13,166 nucleotides of DNA from Candidatus Zixiibacteriota bacterium (GTDB lineage: Bacteria; Zixibacteria; MSB-5A5; UBA10806). How positions within the stretch are numbered: the stretch's first letter is position 1; each line of letters starts with the position of its first letter. Under the pieces are notes generated by a model that saw only the letters and a program-made list of their open reading frames with translations, made no database searches and was not told the DNA's origin. Positions 1-6,371 of the stretch are shown here, in pieces. The translations under genes were made by a program, and so were the position numbers. Location of the stretch: assembly GCA_003520965.1 (NCBI GenBank), contig DOTU01000309.1, forward strand, positions 1,458 to 14,623, read 5' to 3'.

Positions 1-108
1 CGACTCCGATTGAATCGGTAAAAGAAACTTGATACCGTCAAGGCTCCAGCGCTTTATGATTTGACCAGGCAGGCCAAAACGGGAAAGAGCATCGATTCGC
101 ACGTTGCC

Positions 109-303
109 TTAAGCGCAGGCGCTCCACCCGCATGACGGGCAGGCGAAACAGCCACCCTCGGAGATGGCGATACTCAAACAGCTCGGGCAGAAAATATTGT
201 AGCAGCCGACACAGACAAGCATGTCTCCGTCGAAAACAAGGTTGCTGCCACAACGGCACTTCCTTTGAGCCGCAAACAGGTCATATTCCATTTTCCGGAC
301 CAT
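109..303 (-). CDS. Small ten-cysteine zinc-ribbon protein
   Basis: A 64-residue protein with ten cysteines: CxC at 16/18, CxxC at 31/34, CxxC at 39/42, a C52xxC55xxC58 run and C63. This density suggests two or three structural zinc sites, as in zinc-ribbon or rubredoxin-like small proteins. It has no signal peptide or membrane segment, so it is probably cytoplasmic. The start at 303 is well supported: GGAGG lies 8-9 nt upstream, and a TTGACA/TATATT promoter sits about 120 nt upstream. No partner gene is visible and the window edge lies just downstream. Binding partners (nucleic acid, protein or metal) cannot be told from the sequence. I do not recognise a named family. Confidence 0.75.
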   Translation of the reverse strand: MVRKMEYDLFAAQRKCRCGSNLVFDGDMLVCVGCYNIFCPSCLSIAISEGGCFACPSCGWSACA

Positions 304-421
304 GACTTTCCTCCATTCGTATCAGGGTTATCCCCGAATCATTATTAAGTGCGCCATTATCTTTATGGCAGCTACATTAGATTTTCGTTGAAAAAGTGCC
401 TGAATCGCTTAACTGCAAATA

Positions 422-450
422 AATATACTGCACATTTGTATAGTTGTCAA
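422..450 (-). promoter_or_regulatory. Sigma-70-type promoter of the zinc-ribbon gene
   Basis: On the minus strand TTGACA (445-450) and TATATT (422-427) are separated by exactly 17 nt. The expected start near 415 gives a leader of about 110 nt before the small zinc-ribbon gene. No other minus-strand gene lies nearby for it to serve. Confidence 0.6.
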
Positions 451-610
451 GGGAAATCTCTGATTTTTTATGGATTGAGATGAGTTGCCGATATAAATTA
501 ACTATTAGGCAGCTTAACTTAAGATAGTCAATAAGTTACTGCCTGATAAAAAGTTATTTCTAAGCTGGAAACAGAGTTACCAAAACAAAATAAACGGACT
601 GCCCGAAATA

Positions 611-643
611 TAAAAATGCCGCCGGGTCGTTTAGCCCGACGGC
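611..643 (-). terminator. Intrinsic terminator of the octaheme cytochrome gene
   Basis: A GC-rich hairpin has ten-base arms at 618-627 and 634-643, with one mismatch, one G-U pair and a 6-nt loop. On the minus strand it is followed by ATTTTTATATTT. It lies about 55 nt after the cytochrome stop codon, the usual place for a Rho-independent terminator. Confidence 0.8.
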
Positions 644-698
644 AGATGATTTAACAAATTACGCTAAGTTTAAAACGTCTTACCGCTTTATTAATGTA

Positions 699-1931
699 TC
701 ATTTCTTTGCGCTCCGCATTTCAGTCGCCATAGCTTTGATATCTGCTAAATCGCGTACCATTTCGCTCCAGCCATACCAGAGCGCATAATCGGGATTGCC
801 ATGGAACGTGCCCTGAAATGCCCTCATGCGATGCTCCAGATACATAACAAACAGAGTTTGTTCGATTGGCGTGGGAGCATCATGAAAGGTTAACAGGTCT
901 GGAAACGGATAGGCGTAGTTCGCCGGTTTGGCCAGAACGCTATCCTTGTATAATTCCGCTACGATACGAATCCCCGCGGCCATCAGGCTATCGGCGTTCC
1001 TGATCATATCGTCGCCTTTGCGAAGTTCGCCTGCGGCAAATGAGGATGAATGGCATTGCGTGCAGGTAGTAACCATCTTATCCCGCTCCTTTTGCCAATC
1101 TTCCTGAGTTAGACGGGCCAAATCTGCGGCCTTGACAACATCGAGCCTTGCCGTTGGTTTGCCTTGAGGGTCGAGCACTCCGAGGGCTTGCAGGATAGTC
1201 GCGCGATCGTCAGCCCAATGTTTATCGTCTGGCATAGGTAGACGAACTGCCAAAAATCCCCAAGCGGTTTTCACTCCATGATCACCCCGCTGATAATGAC
1301 AGGTCTGGCAGGTTGGGGCGCTGGCCGCATCGGGTAATTTACCAAGCTGTTTTAAATCATTTCGTACGCCATGTTTGGATCCGGAATACATCTCCCACTG
1401 TGGATGATCGAATCCCATGTGGCAGGTTTCGCAAGCTTGCGGCTGACGAGCCTCTTCAACTGAGAATGTATGCCGCGTATGACAGGCGTCGCAAGAGGCT
1501 ACGCCGAATCTTTGGCCTTCGCTCTTCAATTGCTCAATATCCTGAACGCTTTTGAGACCTATCTTATGACATCCGCCGCACCCTTTCATTCCATCGATCA
1601 TCGCCATTGGCTGCCAGTGAATCGTTGGCATAGCATTCATAGCGGCCCAGGCGGCGGCATGCTTACCATTTTTAAACTGCGCCAGCTGGTCGGCATGACA
1701 CCCGCCACAGACTTCGGGGGTCGGCAACGAGGCCAGATTAAAATCTTCGGCTTTCTGATGCTTGTCACCGTGGCAATCTGCGCAATCTACACCCGCTTCA
1801 GCATGCTTGCTGATTTTCCAATTAGACACGATTTCCGGATTTTTCTGCTGATGGCATTCAGTACAAACGCTGGCCCAGAGCGGCGAAACCAGACAAATCG
1901 ATATTACAAACATGCATAATACTTTCACCAT
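699..1931 (-). CDS. Octaheme cytochrome c, hydroxylamine oxidoreductase (HAO) family
   Basis: A periplasmic octaheme cytochrome. Eight CXXCH motifs are present (first cysteines at 28, 55, 80, 123, 152, 172, 213 and 295, counted from the first ATG at 1946). The block after heme 5, with EARQPQAC, CHMGFDHPQWEMY and SKHG, is typical of the HAO family. Members oxidise hydroxylamine or hydrazine, or in non-nitrifiers reduce nitrite to ammonium. The fourth motif, the expected catalytic heme, has a normal CGGCH, unlike the CXXCK enzymes. The mature protein is about 390 residues, shorter than classical HAO. I cannot tell whether the heme-crosslinking tyrosine is conserved; Y387 and Y391 are candidates. 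An N-terminal hydrophobic signal peptide ends around WAS. I chose the ATG at 1931: AGGAGG (1938-1943) lies 6 nt upstream of it and inside the longer frame that starts at 1946. No cytochrome partner of the NapC or CycX type is in the window. Confidence 0.9.
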   Translation of the reverse strand: MVKVLCMFVISICLVSPLWASVCTECHQQKNPEIVSNWKISKHAEAGVDCADCHGDKHQKAEDFNLASLPTPEVCGGCHADQLAQFKNGKHAAAWAAMNAMPTIHWQPMAMIDGMKGCGGCHKIGLKSVQDIEQLKSEGQRFGVASCDACHTRHTFSVEEARQPQACETCHMGFDHPQWEMYSGSKHGVRNDLKQLGKLPDAASAPTCQTCHYQRGDHGVKTAWGFLAVRLPMPDDKHWADDRATILQALGVLDPQGKPTARLDVVKAADLARLTQEDWQKERDKMVTTCTQCHSSSFAAGELRKGDDMIRNADSLMAAGIRIVAELYKDSVLAKPANYAYPFPDLLTFHDAPTPIEQTLFVMYLEHRMRAFQGTFHGNPDYALWYGWSEMVRDLADIKAMATEMRSAKK

Positions 1932-1988
1932 TACCATCCTCCTCATTCTTTGTTGTCAAACACAATAACATCGACCATTCTGAAACTT

Positions 1989-2017
1989 ATCATATATGGG
2001 GATTGAATTTGAGTCAA
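1989..2017 (-). promoter_or_regulatory. Promoter of the octaheme cytochrome gene
   Basis: On the minus strand TTGACT (2012-2017) and TATGAT (1989-1994) are separated by exactly 17 nt. Transcription would start near 1982, giving a leader of about 50 nt. The cytochrome can thus be expressed apart from the five-gene set upstream, although no terminator separates them. Confidence 0.65.
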
Positions 2018-2039
2018 ATATTATATTGTAACCCTAACT

Positions 2040-2747
2040 TCAATCAATCCTTGTAGCAGCGCCACTAAATATAAATCTTAGATAAAGGTAAATACTAATA
2101 TCTAATACAAACCCGAGCAGCAGCCCCATCTCAGTAGCATGTTTATTGGGCTTTATTTCGACATGATCGATTCTCGACATTGGAATTGCAAACGAGGTCG
2201 AAATGCTTTTGATTATCACAGCGGATCGAACCAGAGTTTTGTTAGCCGAATTTATCATCCAGCTTCCGCTAATTATTTTATCACGGCTATCTTTTATGGC
2301 ACTGATTTTGTCGAGATCTAATACCTGGCTAATACCGTCGGAATAACCAGCCACTTGTGGAATCCACTTGTCTTTATCCCGATGATAGAAAAAACCATCA
2401 TAAAGACAACGTCTTTCTCTGCCTGACGATTCCGTTAACATAATAGGTTCACAATAATATGGCATGGCCATTGAATCTTCGCTAACGGGGTTTGACAATT
2501 GAATGCTATCGGGGAATATACCTGCAAAGCCGAAGTATTTACCGGCGACTTTCGAGCTGTCAGTTAATATTGCAATTATTGATGTACCTCTTTCGACGGA
2601 AAATAAACCGCCCATGGCAATGCGTATGGTTTTTTCGGAGGATTGATCCGCAATTGCGCCGATTCCGCCGGCGATAAAAGTTGCGCAGCCGTAGAATACA
2701 ACAGCGCTGGCCGCTATGGAAATCATCAATACTCGAATTTTCATCAT
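2040..2747 (-). CDS. Probable lipoprotein of unknown function
   Basis: A 235-residue protein I do not recognise. The N-terminus (MMKIRVLMISIAASAVV, then FYGC) looks like a lipoprotein signal, with the modified cysteine at 21. The -3 position is Phe, which is atypical, so a plain signal peptide or anchor is possible. The middle is mixed alpha/beta with pairs of cysteines (CEP, RRC). The C-terminal ~30 residues hold a hydrophobic stretch that could be a membrane helix. The frame is open back to 2876, but that part overlaps the preceding gene. The ATG at 2747 lies 2 nt after the DUF1648 stop codon and begins a signal sequence, so it is the better start and suggests translational coupling. It is the last gene of the five-gene set. 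Confidence 0.65.
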   Translation of the reverse strand: MMKIRVLMISIAASAVVFYGCATFIAGGIGAIADQSSEKTIRIAMGGLFSVERGTSIIAILTDSSKVAGKYFGFAGIFPDSIQLSNPVSEDSMAMPYYCEPIMLTESSGRERRCLYDGFFYHRDKDKWIPQVAGYSDGISQVLDLDKISAIKDSRDKIISGSWMINSANKTLVRSAVIIKSISTSFAIPMSRIDHVEIKPNKHATEMGLLLGFVLDISIYLYLRFIFSGAATRID

Positions 2748-2749
2748 AT

Positions 2750-3247
2750 CTATTTCGCTTGGTGTGAGAGCCGGATATAATATACCGTAGTCCCCATCGT
2801 TGTAACCATAAGCGCTACTACGGCAACCGGCCCCAAACCCTGAGTTTGCCCCAGCGCAGCCTGAATCGATTTCCACTCGATATAGGTAAAAAACCAGACT
2901 ATCTCGAAACTTAGCCAGGCCAATAGCGATCTCGCCAACGTATACTGCCGCCTGGCGTTGGCCTCAGTAATTTTAACGGGGTAATTATATACTTCCGGGA
3001 ACCTCTGTACGATAGATAAAACCATAAAAAGCACAAATTCAATTATTGGAAGGATTAGCAGCGCTCCCTTGCTACCCCAGCCGTTGGGTTTCCCGGCGAA
3101 ATCAAAATGGGTTGGTATTCTGTCTGGCAATACCCCCCAGTATCGCCACGGCAAATAAACGCATAGAATAACTCCGACTATCGACAACAACGCCAGCGTG
3201 TTTTCAAGCGGGGATCGGGGGATATCAAGCTTTGGCCGGTTCAGCAT
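2750..3247 (-). CDS. DUF1648-domain membrane protein (SdpI-like)
   Basis: A 165-residue integral membrane protein with four predicted helices (about 15-36, 61-80, 104-123 and 138-158). The loop after helix 1 carries LPDRIPTHFDFAGKPNGWGS, the characteristic DUF1648 signature also found in SdpI, the Bacillus immunity protein against the SdpC toxin. The C-terminal permease-like part of long SdpI proteins is absent, so this is a short member of the family. The role is unknown; DUF1648 proteins occur widely without toxin partners and none is seen here. AGGTGA lies about 8 nt before the ATG at 3247. The gene is 32 nt from the upstream LapA-domain gene and almost touches the downstream lipoprotein gene. 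Confidence 0.8.
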   Translation of the reverse strand: MLNRPKLDIPRSPLENTLALLSIVGVILCVYLPWRYWGVLPDRIPTHFDFAGKPNGWGSKGALLILPIIEFVLFMVLSIVQRFPEVYNYPVKITEANARRQYTLARSLLAWLSFEIVWFFTYIEWKSIQAALGQTQGLGPVAVVALMVTTMGTTVYYIRLSHQAK

Positions 3248-3279
3248 TCGATATTCACCTGATTCAAATAAACGCTTTT

Positions 3280-3483
3280 CTAATCGGACGATTTACCTGA
3301 TTTCAGTGTCGCTGCCACAAATCCGATAGCAAATCCTATCAGAAGTAATATGATTATCAGCAACACCCGGGGCATACTTAAAGACCAGAATAGAATATGT
3401 ATTGGTACCGGTCCCCTATTTTGGAACATAAAAACGATGGCCAGCACAATCAAGATAAGTAGAATCACCTGTTTCGTATTCAT
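3280..3483 (-). CDS. LapA-domain (DUF1049) small membrane protein
   Basis: A 67-residue protein with two hydrophobic helices (about 5-20 and 39-60) joined by the segment FQNRGPVPIHILFWSLSMP. The QN-x-x-V-x-x-x-FL/FW pattern between two helices is typical of DUF1049/LapA proteins. In enterobacteria LapA (YciS) works with LapB in controlling lipopolysaccharide synthesis. No lapB is visible here, so that role should not be assumed. The start is clear: GGAGGG lies 5 nt before the ATG at 3483. The short charged C-terminus (KSGKSSD) would be cytoplasmic. It lies 39 nt after the ferredoxin-like gene, in the same direction. Confidence 0.8.
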   Translation of the reverse strand: MNTKQVILLILIVLAIVFMFQNRGPVPIHILFWSLSMPRVLLIIILLLIGFAIGFVAATLKSGKSSD

Positions 3484-3522
3484 ATTGACCCTCCACTAAA
3501 AGATTGTCTTTATACTGTGCTG

Positions 3523-4071
3523 CTACTTCCTCGCCCCCAGCGAAATCGCTTCCAACGAACAGGCCTCCACGCACATGCCGCAGCCGTAACACTCATCGCG
3601 GGAAACAACTAACTTGTCATCAACCATTTTTCGCGCGCCGAAATAGCAGGCTTGTACGCAATCGCCGCAGAGGTTGCAGAGTTCCATATCTGTCGATTCG
3701 ATCTGTGTCCCCTTATCGCATCTCTCCTCTCGATTCAGGATATAGCCACAGCAATCATTGCAGCAAAAGCAGATACCTTCGGTTACGCTTCTGTCCTTTT
3801 CTCCTCGAAACGGACGGGTAACCAGCTTTTTCTCGGAGGCCTCATCGAGAATAGCCACAACCTCGGTCAGGGGTATTTCCCTGAGCCCGCTACCGCTGGA
3901 ACCAATATCCCCACGGAAACTGAGACAAACGTCGATTCGCGATCGCTTACAGCCGTCCTTATTTCCTTCACGGCAACCGCAATTGGATACCCAGAAACGG
4001 TCATGCGCAAAAATCATTTTTCTGGCATCCTTATTCGTACATACATAGTGTATCGGTATATACTCGGTCAT
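3523..4071 (-). CDS. Two-cluster 4Fe-4S ferredoxin-like protein with extra N-terminal cysteines
   Basis: A 182-residue cytoplasmic iron-sulfur protein. The C-terminal half is a bacterial-type ferredoxin with two complete CxxCxxCxxxC motifs (132/135/138/142 and 161/164/167/171), expected to bind two [4Fe-4S] clusters. The N-terminal half has more cysteines: C11, C31xC33, C41, C49 and a dense CFCCNDCC block at 101-108, then C118. These might hold a third metal site. The protein most likely carries electrons or forms a subunit of a redox enzyme, but no catalytic partner is adjacent. GGGAGA precedes the ATG at 4071. The gene lies 21 nt after the HAD gene and 39 nt before the LapA-domain gene. Confidence 0.85.
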   Translation of the reverse strand: MTEYIPIHYVCTNKDARKMIFAHDRFWVSNCGCREGNKDGCKRSRIDVCLSFRGDIGSSGSGLREIPLTEVVAILDEASEKKLVTRPFRGEKDRSVTEGICFCCNDCCGYILNREERCDKGTQIESTDMELCNLCGDCVQACYFGARKMVDDKLVVSRDECYGCGMCVEACSLEAISLGARK

Positions 4072-4092
4072 GACGATTCTCCCATCCTAACA

Positions 4093-4656
4093 TTATTCGA
4101 TAATATTATTATTTGCCGTTTTAGAAAGAGCGGCCTCGCGCAACTCCATGAAAGAAGGTAACTCGTTAAGCGAGTGAATTGTATCATACAATTTCCCGGT
4201 GCGACGCTCCTGGGAATTTAAATTGAGCCAGACGCCAAAGATATCGCAGCGATTAGCTCCCTGGATATCCTTTTCAAAATCATCTCCTACCATGATAAGT
4301 TCGGATGGTTTGAGATTTTGATCCCTTAGAATATACTTAAAGAATTCGGGCGATGGTTTTAAAAAGCCAATTTTATAAAAACAGTAGACCTTGTTGATCA
4401 ATGAATCAAGCGAGGCACGGCCCAACGCCAACCAGATCTCCTCTTCGCGAGAATCAATTGCATTGGTTGCCACGGCGATAACGCGCTTTTTCCCCACCAC
4501 TTGCAGAGCATCGAGCGCGCCCGGCATGGCGGCCACCTCGGGCCACAGATGCATGGGGCCGTTAAATTCCTTGAAATCGCGCATTAGCGTATCGCCCCAA
4601 TCAAATACAAGCGACTTCACTCCATCCATACCAGCACCCATCTCGGTATTTTTCAA
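4093..4656 (-). CDS. HAD-family hydrolase (phosphatase-like)
   Basis: A haloacid dehalogenase superfamily protein of up to 187 residues. Counted from 4656: motif I is FDWGDT with nucleophile D19; motif II is T64 in VATNA; motif III is K100 in GFLKPSPEFF; motif IV is GDDFEKD (D125, D126, D130). The residue two after the nucleophile is Gly, where most HAD phosphatases have the acid/base Asp; Asp is one place later. Phosphonatases (DWAGT) also lack an Asp there. The substrate is unknown; phosphate-ester hydrolysis is the family default. The start is uncertain: the longest frame begins with TTG at 4656. ATG at 4641 and 4629 are alternatives, and 4629 puts the usual few residues before motif I. 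None has a good ribosome binding site. It is the first gene of the five-gene set. Confidence 0.8.
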   Translation of the reverse strand: MKNTEMGAGMDGVKSLVFDWGDTLMRDFKEFNGPMHLWPEVAAMPGALDALQVVGKKRVIAVATNAIDSREEEIWLALGRASLDSLINKVYCFYKIGFLKPSPEFFKYILRDQNLKPSELIMVGDDFEKDIQGANRCDIFGVWLNLNSQERRTGKLYDTIHSLNELPSFMELREAALSKTANNNIIE

Positions 4657-4667
4657 TCCTGATTATG

Positions 4668-4707
4668 GCCAAAAGTGATTATGATCCCAATTGGAATCAC
4701 TTATGGC
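4668..4707. repeat. Imperfect inverted repeat in the HAD-operon leader
   Basis: The arms are 4668-4680 and 4695-4707. The inner eight pairs (AAGTGATT/AATCACTT) are perfect, then comes one A-A mismatch and four outer pairs (GCCA/TGGC). The spacer contains the palindrome CCAATTGG. The repeat sits just downstream of the predicted transcription start (about 4712). It could therefore be a repressor operator or a leader hairpin. Confidence 0.45.
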
Positions 4708-4719
4708 AAAAGATACCGG

Positions 4720-4749
4720 AATATAGCAGAAAACAACTTGGGCGGTCAA
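4720..4749 (-). promoter_or_regulatory. Predicted promoter of the five-gene set led by the HAD gene
   Basis: On the minus strand TTGACC (4744-4749) and TATATT (4720-4725) are separated by 18 nt. Transcription would start near 4712, upstream of every candidate start codon of the HAD gene. The genes down to 2040 follow with gaps of 2-39 nt and may share this promoter. Confidence 0.5.
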
Positions 4750-4835
4750 ATGGAAATATGGCAAATGCAATTGGGAAATCTTATAAAATATAAGCTTTCC
4801 AATATTCTGAAATGTGCTTTTAATTCTTAAAGCGA

Positions 4836-4869
4836 TAAAATTAAACTATCGGGATATAATAACCCGATA
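4836..4869 (-). terminator. Possible weak terminator of the FN3 lipoprotein gene
   Basis: A 7-bp hairpin (TATCGGG 4847-4853 / CCCGATA 4863-4869, 9-nt loop) lies 33 nt after the lipoprotein stop codon. On the minus strand it is followed by a broken T run (GTTTAATTTTAT). The stem is short, so termination would be partial. Confidence 0.4.
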
Positions 4870-4902
4870 TTAGTTACTGAGATCCTAATTTCGATATATG
4901 TA

Positions 4903-5874
4903 TCATTTAATTGTCGTTATCGTGCGGAACCACCAGACCGGACTTGGAGTGTGATGATTATAGCGGTCGATCGCAATTACCTGCCAGTAGTAAACCGTGT
5001 TTTGTTGAAGCCCTGTCATGGAAAATGAAGTATCCGGCCAGTTTTGGTGGATTAAAGCAGGAATAAAGCTCGTGCTAAACTTAATGTCATAAACAAGTGT
5101 GTCGCCATCGATATCAGTGCAGCTCCAGCTCATTGTCGGATTGAGCGAAATTGAATCGACCCCGTTAAAGGGTACTGGATTGATTGGTACATTGGGAGGA
5201 TGCCCTGGCGATAATGTCCTAAAATGCCATATCGGGCTGGCAACGCGGTGATTGTGAGGGTCGATCGCGATCACTTGCCAGTAGTAAGTTGTATCAGGAC
5301 GAAGCAGGGTCATGTATAGCGTTGTATCGGGCCAGTTTTGACGAATGACCTCGGGATATTGATTGAATCCAAGTTTGACATCGAATACAAGTGTATCGCC
5401 ATCGGGATCGCTGCAACGCCAGCTGAGCATCGTATTAATAGCTACCGTATCAGCGCCGTTCCAGGGGATTTGATCGAAGGGTATCTCAGGCGCATGACCA
5501 ATCGATGGGGTTGTCACGGTAGAATAATTACTGGGCTCCGAGCTGCCGGCCGCATTGAATGCACTGACATAATACATATAAGCTGTGCTATCTGCAGCAG
5601 TACTGTCGACAAATGTTTCGATATTAAATGGCAAGCGGACGACCTTGGTCCAGAAGACAAGCTCCAGGGGACGGCGATATATATCAAAACCGGTTTCATC
5701 AGTAGAATTATCCTGCCAGCTCAAATAAACCCTATTCGACGACAAAGCAGTAGCGTGAAATTCGCTGGGGGCAACCGGTACCACATCATTCTTGGTGGTG
5801 TGATCGCCACAGCTAAATAATATTACTATCAGTAATAGCAGCCCTGAATTTGATTTGGGTGATGATAAGATCAT
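4903..5874 (-). CDS. Lipoprotein with one FN3 domain and two tandem 95-residue repeats
   Basis: A 323-residue envelope lipoprotein. The signal begins MILSSPKSNS, has a Leu/Ile core and a good lipobox (LFSC, Cys 22). A fibronectin type III domain follows (about 35-124; SWQDNSTDETGFDIYRR and YYVSAFNAAGSSEPS are typical). Next come two 95-residue repeats, each starting GHxP and ending WxFRT. They share SW-C-D-DGDTLV, QNWPDT and YYWQVIAID. They also resemble FN3-like folds and probably bind protein or glycan; no enzymatic motif is seen. The frame extends to an ATG at 5967, but I chose 5874. That start gives the lipoprotein signal, has GGAG 4 nt upstream, and follows a promoter that would lie inside the longer version. 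Confidence 0.8.
   Translation of the reverse strand: MILSSPKSNSGLLLLIVILFSCGDHTTKNDVVPVAPSEFHATALSSNRVYLSWQDNSTDETGFDIYRRPLELVFWTKVVRLPFNIETFVDSTAADSTAYMYYVSAFNAAGSSEPSNYSTVTTPSIGHAPEIPFDQIPWNGADTVAINTMLSWRCSDPDGDTLVFDVKLGFNQYPEVIRQNWPDTTLYMTLLRPDTTYYWQVIAIDPHNHRVASPIWHFRTLSPGHPPNVPINPVPFNGVDSISLNPTMSWSCTDIDGDTLVYDIKFSTSFIPALIHQNWPDTSFSMTGLQQNTVYYWQVIAIDRYNHHTPSPVWWFRTITTIK
4921..5499 (-). repeat. Two tandem 95-codon repeats in the FN3 lipoprotein gene
   Basis: Repeat 1 occupies 5215-5499 and repeat 2 occupies 4921-5205, with a three-codon linker. Both translate to 95 residues without length change, and about half of the positions are identical by eye. This is an intragenic duplication of one structural domain. 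Confidence 0.75.
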
Positions 5875-5934
5875 TAGTCTCCGCCCTAATAGATGAAATT
5901 TATCGTCTCTGAGAATGTTTCTTTCATTAGTATC

Positions 5935-5964
5935 AATATAATCCGGGCTTGATGCGCCAGTCAA
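5935..5964 (-). promoter_or_regulatory. Promoter of the FN3 lipoprotein gene
   Basis: On the minus strand TTGACT (5959-5964) and TATATT (5935-5940) are separated by 18 nt. Transcription would start near 5927, about 50 nt before the ATG at 5874. This argues against translation from 5967. Confidence 0.6.
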
Positions 5965-6143
5965 CATTAATGAGACACCCTGAACCGTATTAAGCCATCA
6001 TTCAACTGGTCTAACAATCTTTCTTAATAAATAATTGCATTTATTTGGATTTTAGATACTTTTTTTAAACCATCATAATCAGCGCGGGATGGTCGTACTT
6101 TCTTCAATATTATGCAATAAAGTGCATACGTTTCGAGTCGCTA

Positions 6144-6173
6144 TTGACACTACCCAAAAATCTCGATTATAAT
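6144..6173 (+). promoter_or_regulatory. Strong sigma-70-type promoter of the putative ncRNA
   Basis: Perfect TTGACA (6144-6149) and perfect TATAAT (6168-6173) are separated by 18 nt. Transcription would start near 6181. No open frame with a ribosome binding site follows before the terminator at 6328-6371. Confidence 0.7.
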
Positions 6174-6180
6174 TAATTAA

Positions 6181-6371
6181 ATCACAATGAGTTAAAAATC
6201 TTAATGTGGACAATACGTAAGGCATAAATATTGCAGTTTACATAAACGACAAAGCTTCGGTTCCGCTTAATTCCCTGTTGGGCGAGAAGCAAATCTTTGT
6301 CGGGCAGGTACACCTCTGTCCAAGTTTAAAGGCCGGTATTTGAGCATCCTCCTTGAGACCGGCCTTTTTTT
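6181..6371 (+). ncRNA. Putative structured non-coding RNA or terminator-controlled leader (~190 nt)
   Basis: The stretch is bounded by a consensus promoter and a strong intrinsic terminator and has no credible reading frame. Visible helices, all by eye: 6183-6191 with 6200-6208 (one mismatch, one wobble); 6211-6215 with 6229-6233; a perfect 8-bp helix 6247-6254 with 6295-6302, continued by CTTC/GAAG around a 30-nt interior; GGGCAGG (6302-6308) with 6313-6321; and the terminator stem. I recognise no riboswitch or 6S, SRP or RNase P signature. It could be a free-standing small RNA. It could also be a 5' leader that controls the kelch operon by attenuation, since the next gene is in the same direction. 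Confidence 0.5.
6328..6371 (+). terminator. Strong intrinsic terminator
   Basis: AAAGGCCGGT (6328-6337) pairs perfectly with ACCGGCCTTT (6358-6367), and a run of seven T begins at 6365. The 20-nt loop contains CCTCCTT (6348-6354), which is complementary to ribosome binding sites. It lies upstream of the kelch operon's own promoter, so it ends transcription that starts at about 6181. Confidence 0.85.

Larger units (their letters stand above)
304..698. other. Intergenic region
   Basis: No convincing gene is present. The stretch holds the leader and promoter of the zinc-ribbon gene (304-450) and the terminator of the cytochrome gene (611-643). Between 451 and 610 it is AT-rich and I see nothing interpretable. 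Only very short open frames occur on either strand. Confidence 0.5.

Noticed and set aside
6..18. Short palindrome CCGATT-G-AATCGG near the left edge
   Set aside because: A real hairpin would have only a 4-bp stem, no T run follows on either strand, and it is about 90 nt from the nearest stop codon. It was not called a terminator.
1470..1919. Plus-strand open frame of about 149 codons opposite the cytochrome gene
   Set aside because: It is a reverse-strand shadow of the CXXCH-rich coding sequence, with no binding site or domain.
2748..2876. N-terminal extension of the lipoprotein gene to an ATG at 2876
   Set aside because: It overlaps the DUF1648 coding sequence, and the extension reads as shadow sequence ahead of a proper signal peptide at 2747.
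3652..4161. Plus-strand open frame of about 169 codons opposite the ferredoxin gene
   Set aside because: It is a shadow frame. The minus-strand product has two intact ferredoxin motifs, and this one has no recognisable feature.
6181..6371. Idea that the putative ncRNA is 6S RNA, because of its length
   Set aside because: 6S RNA needs pairing of its two ends around a central bubble. Here the 3' end is a self-contained terminator hairpin and I could not pair the ends.
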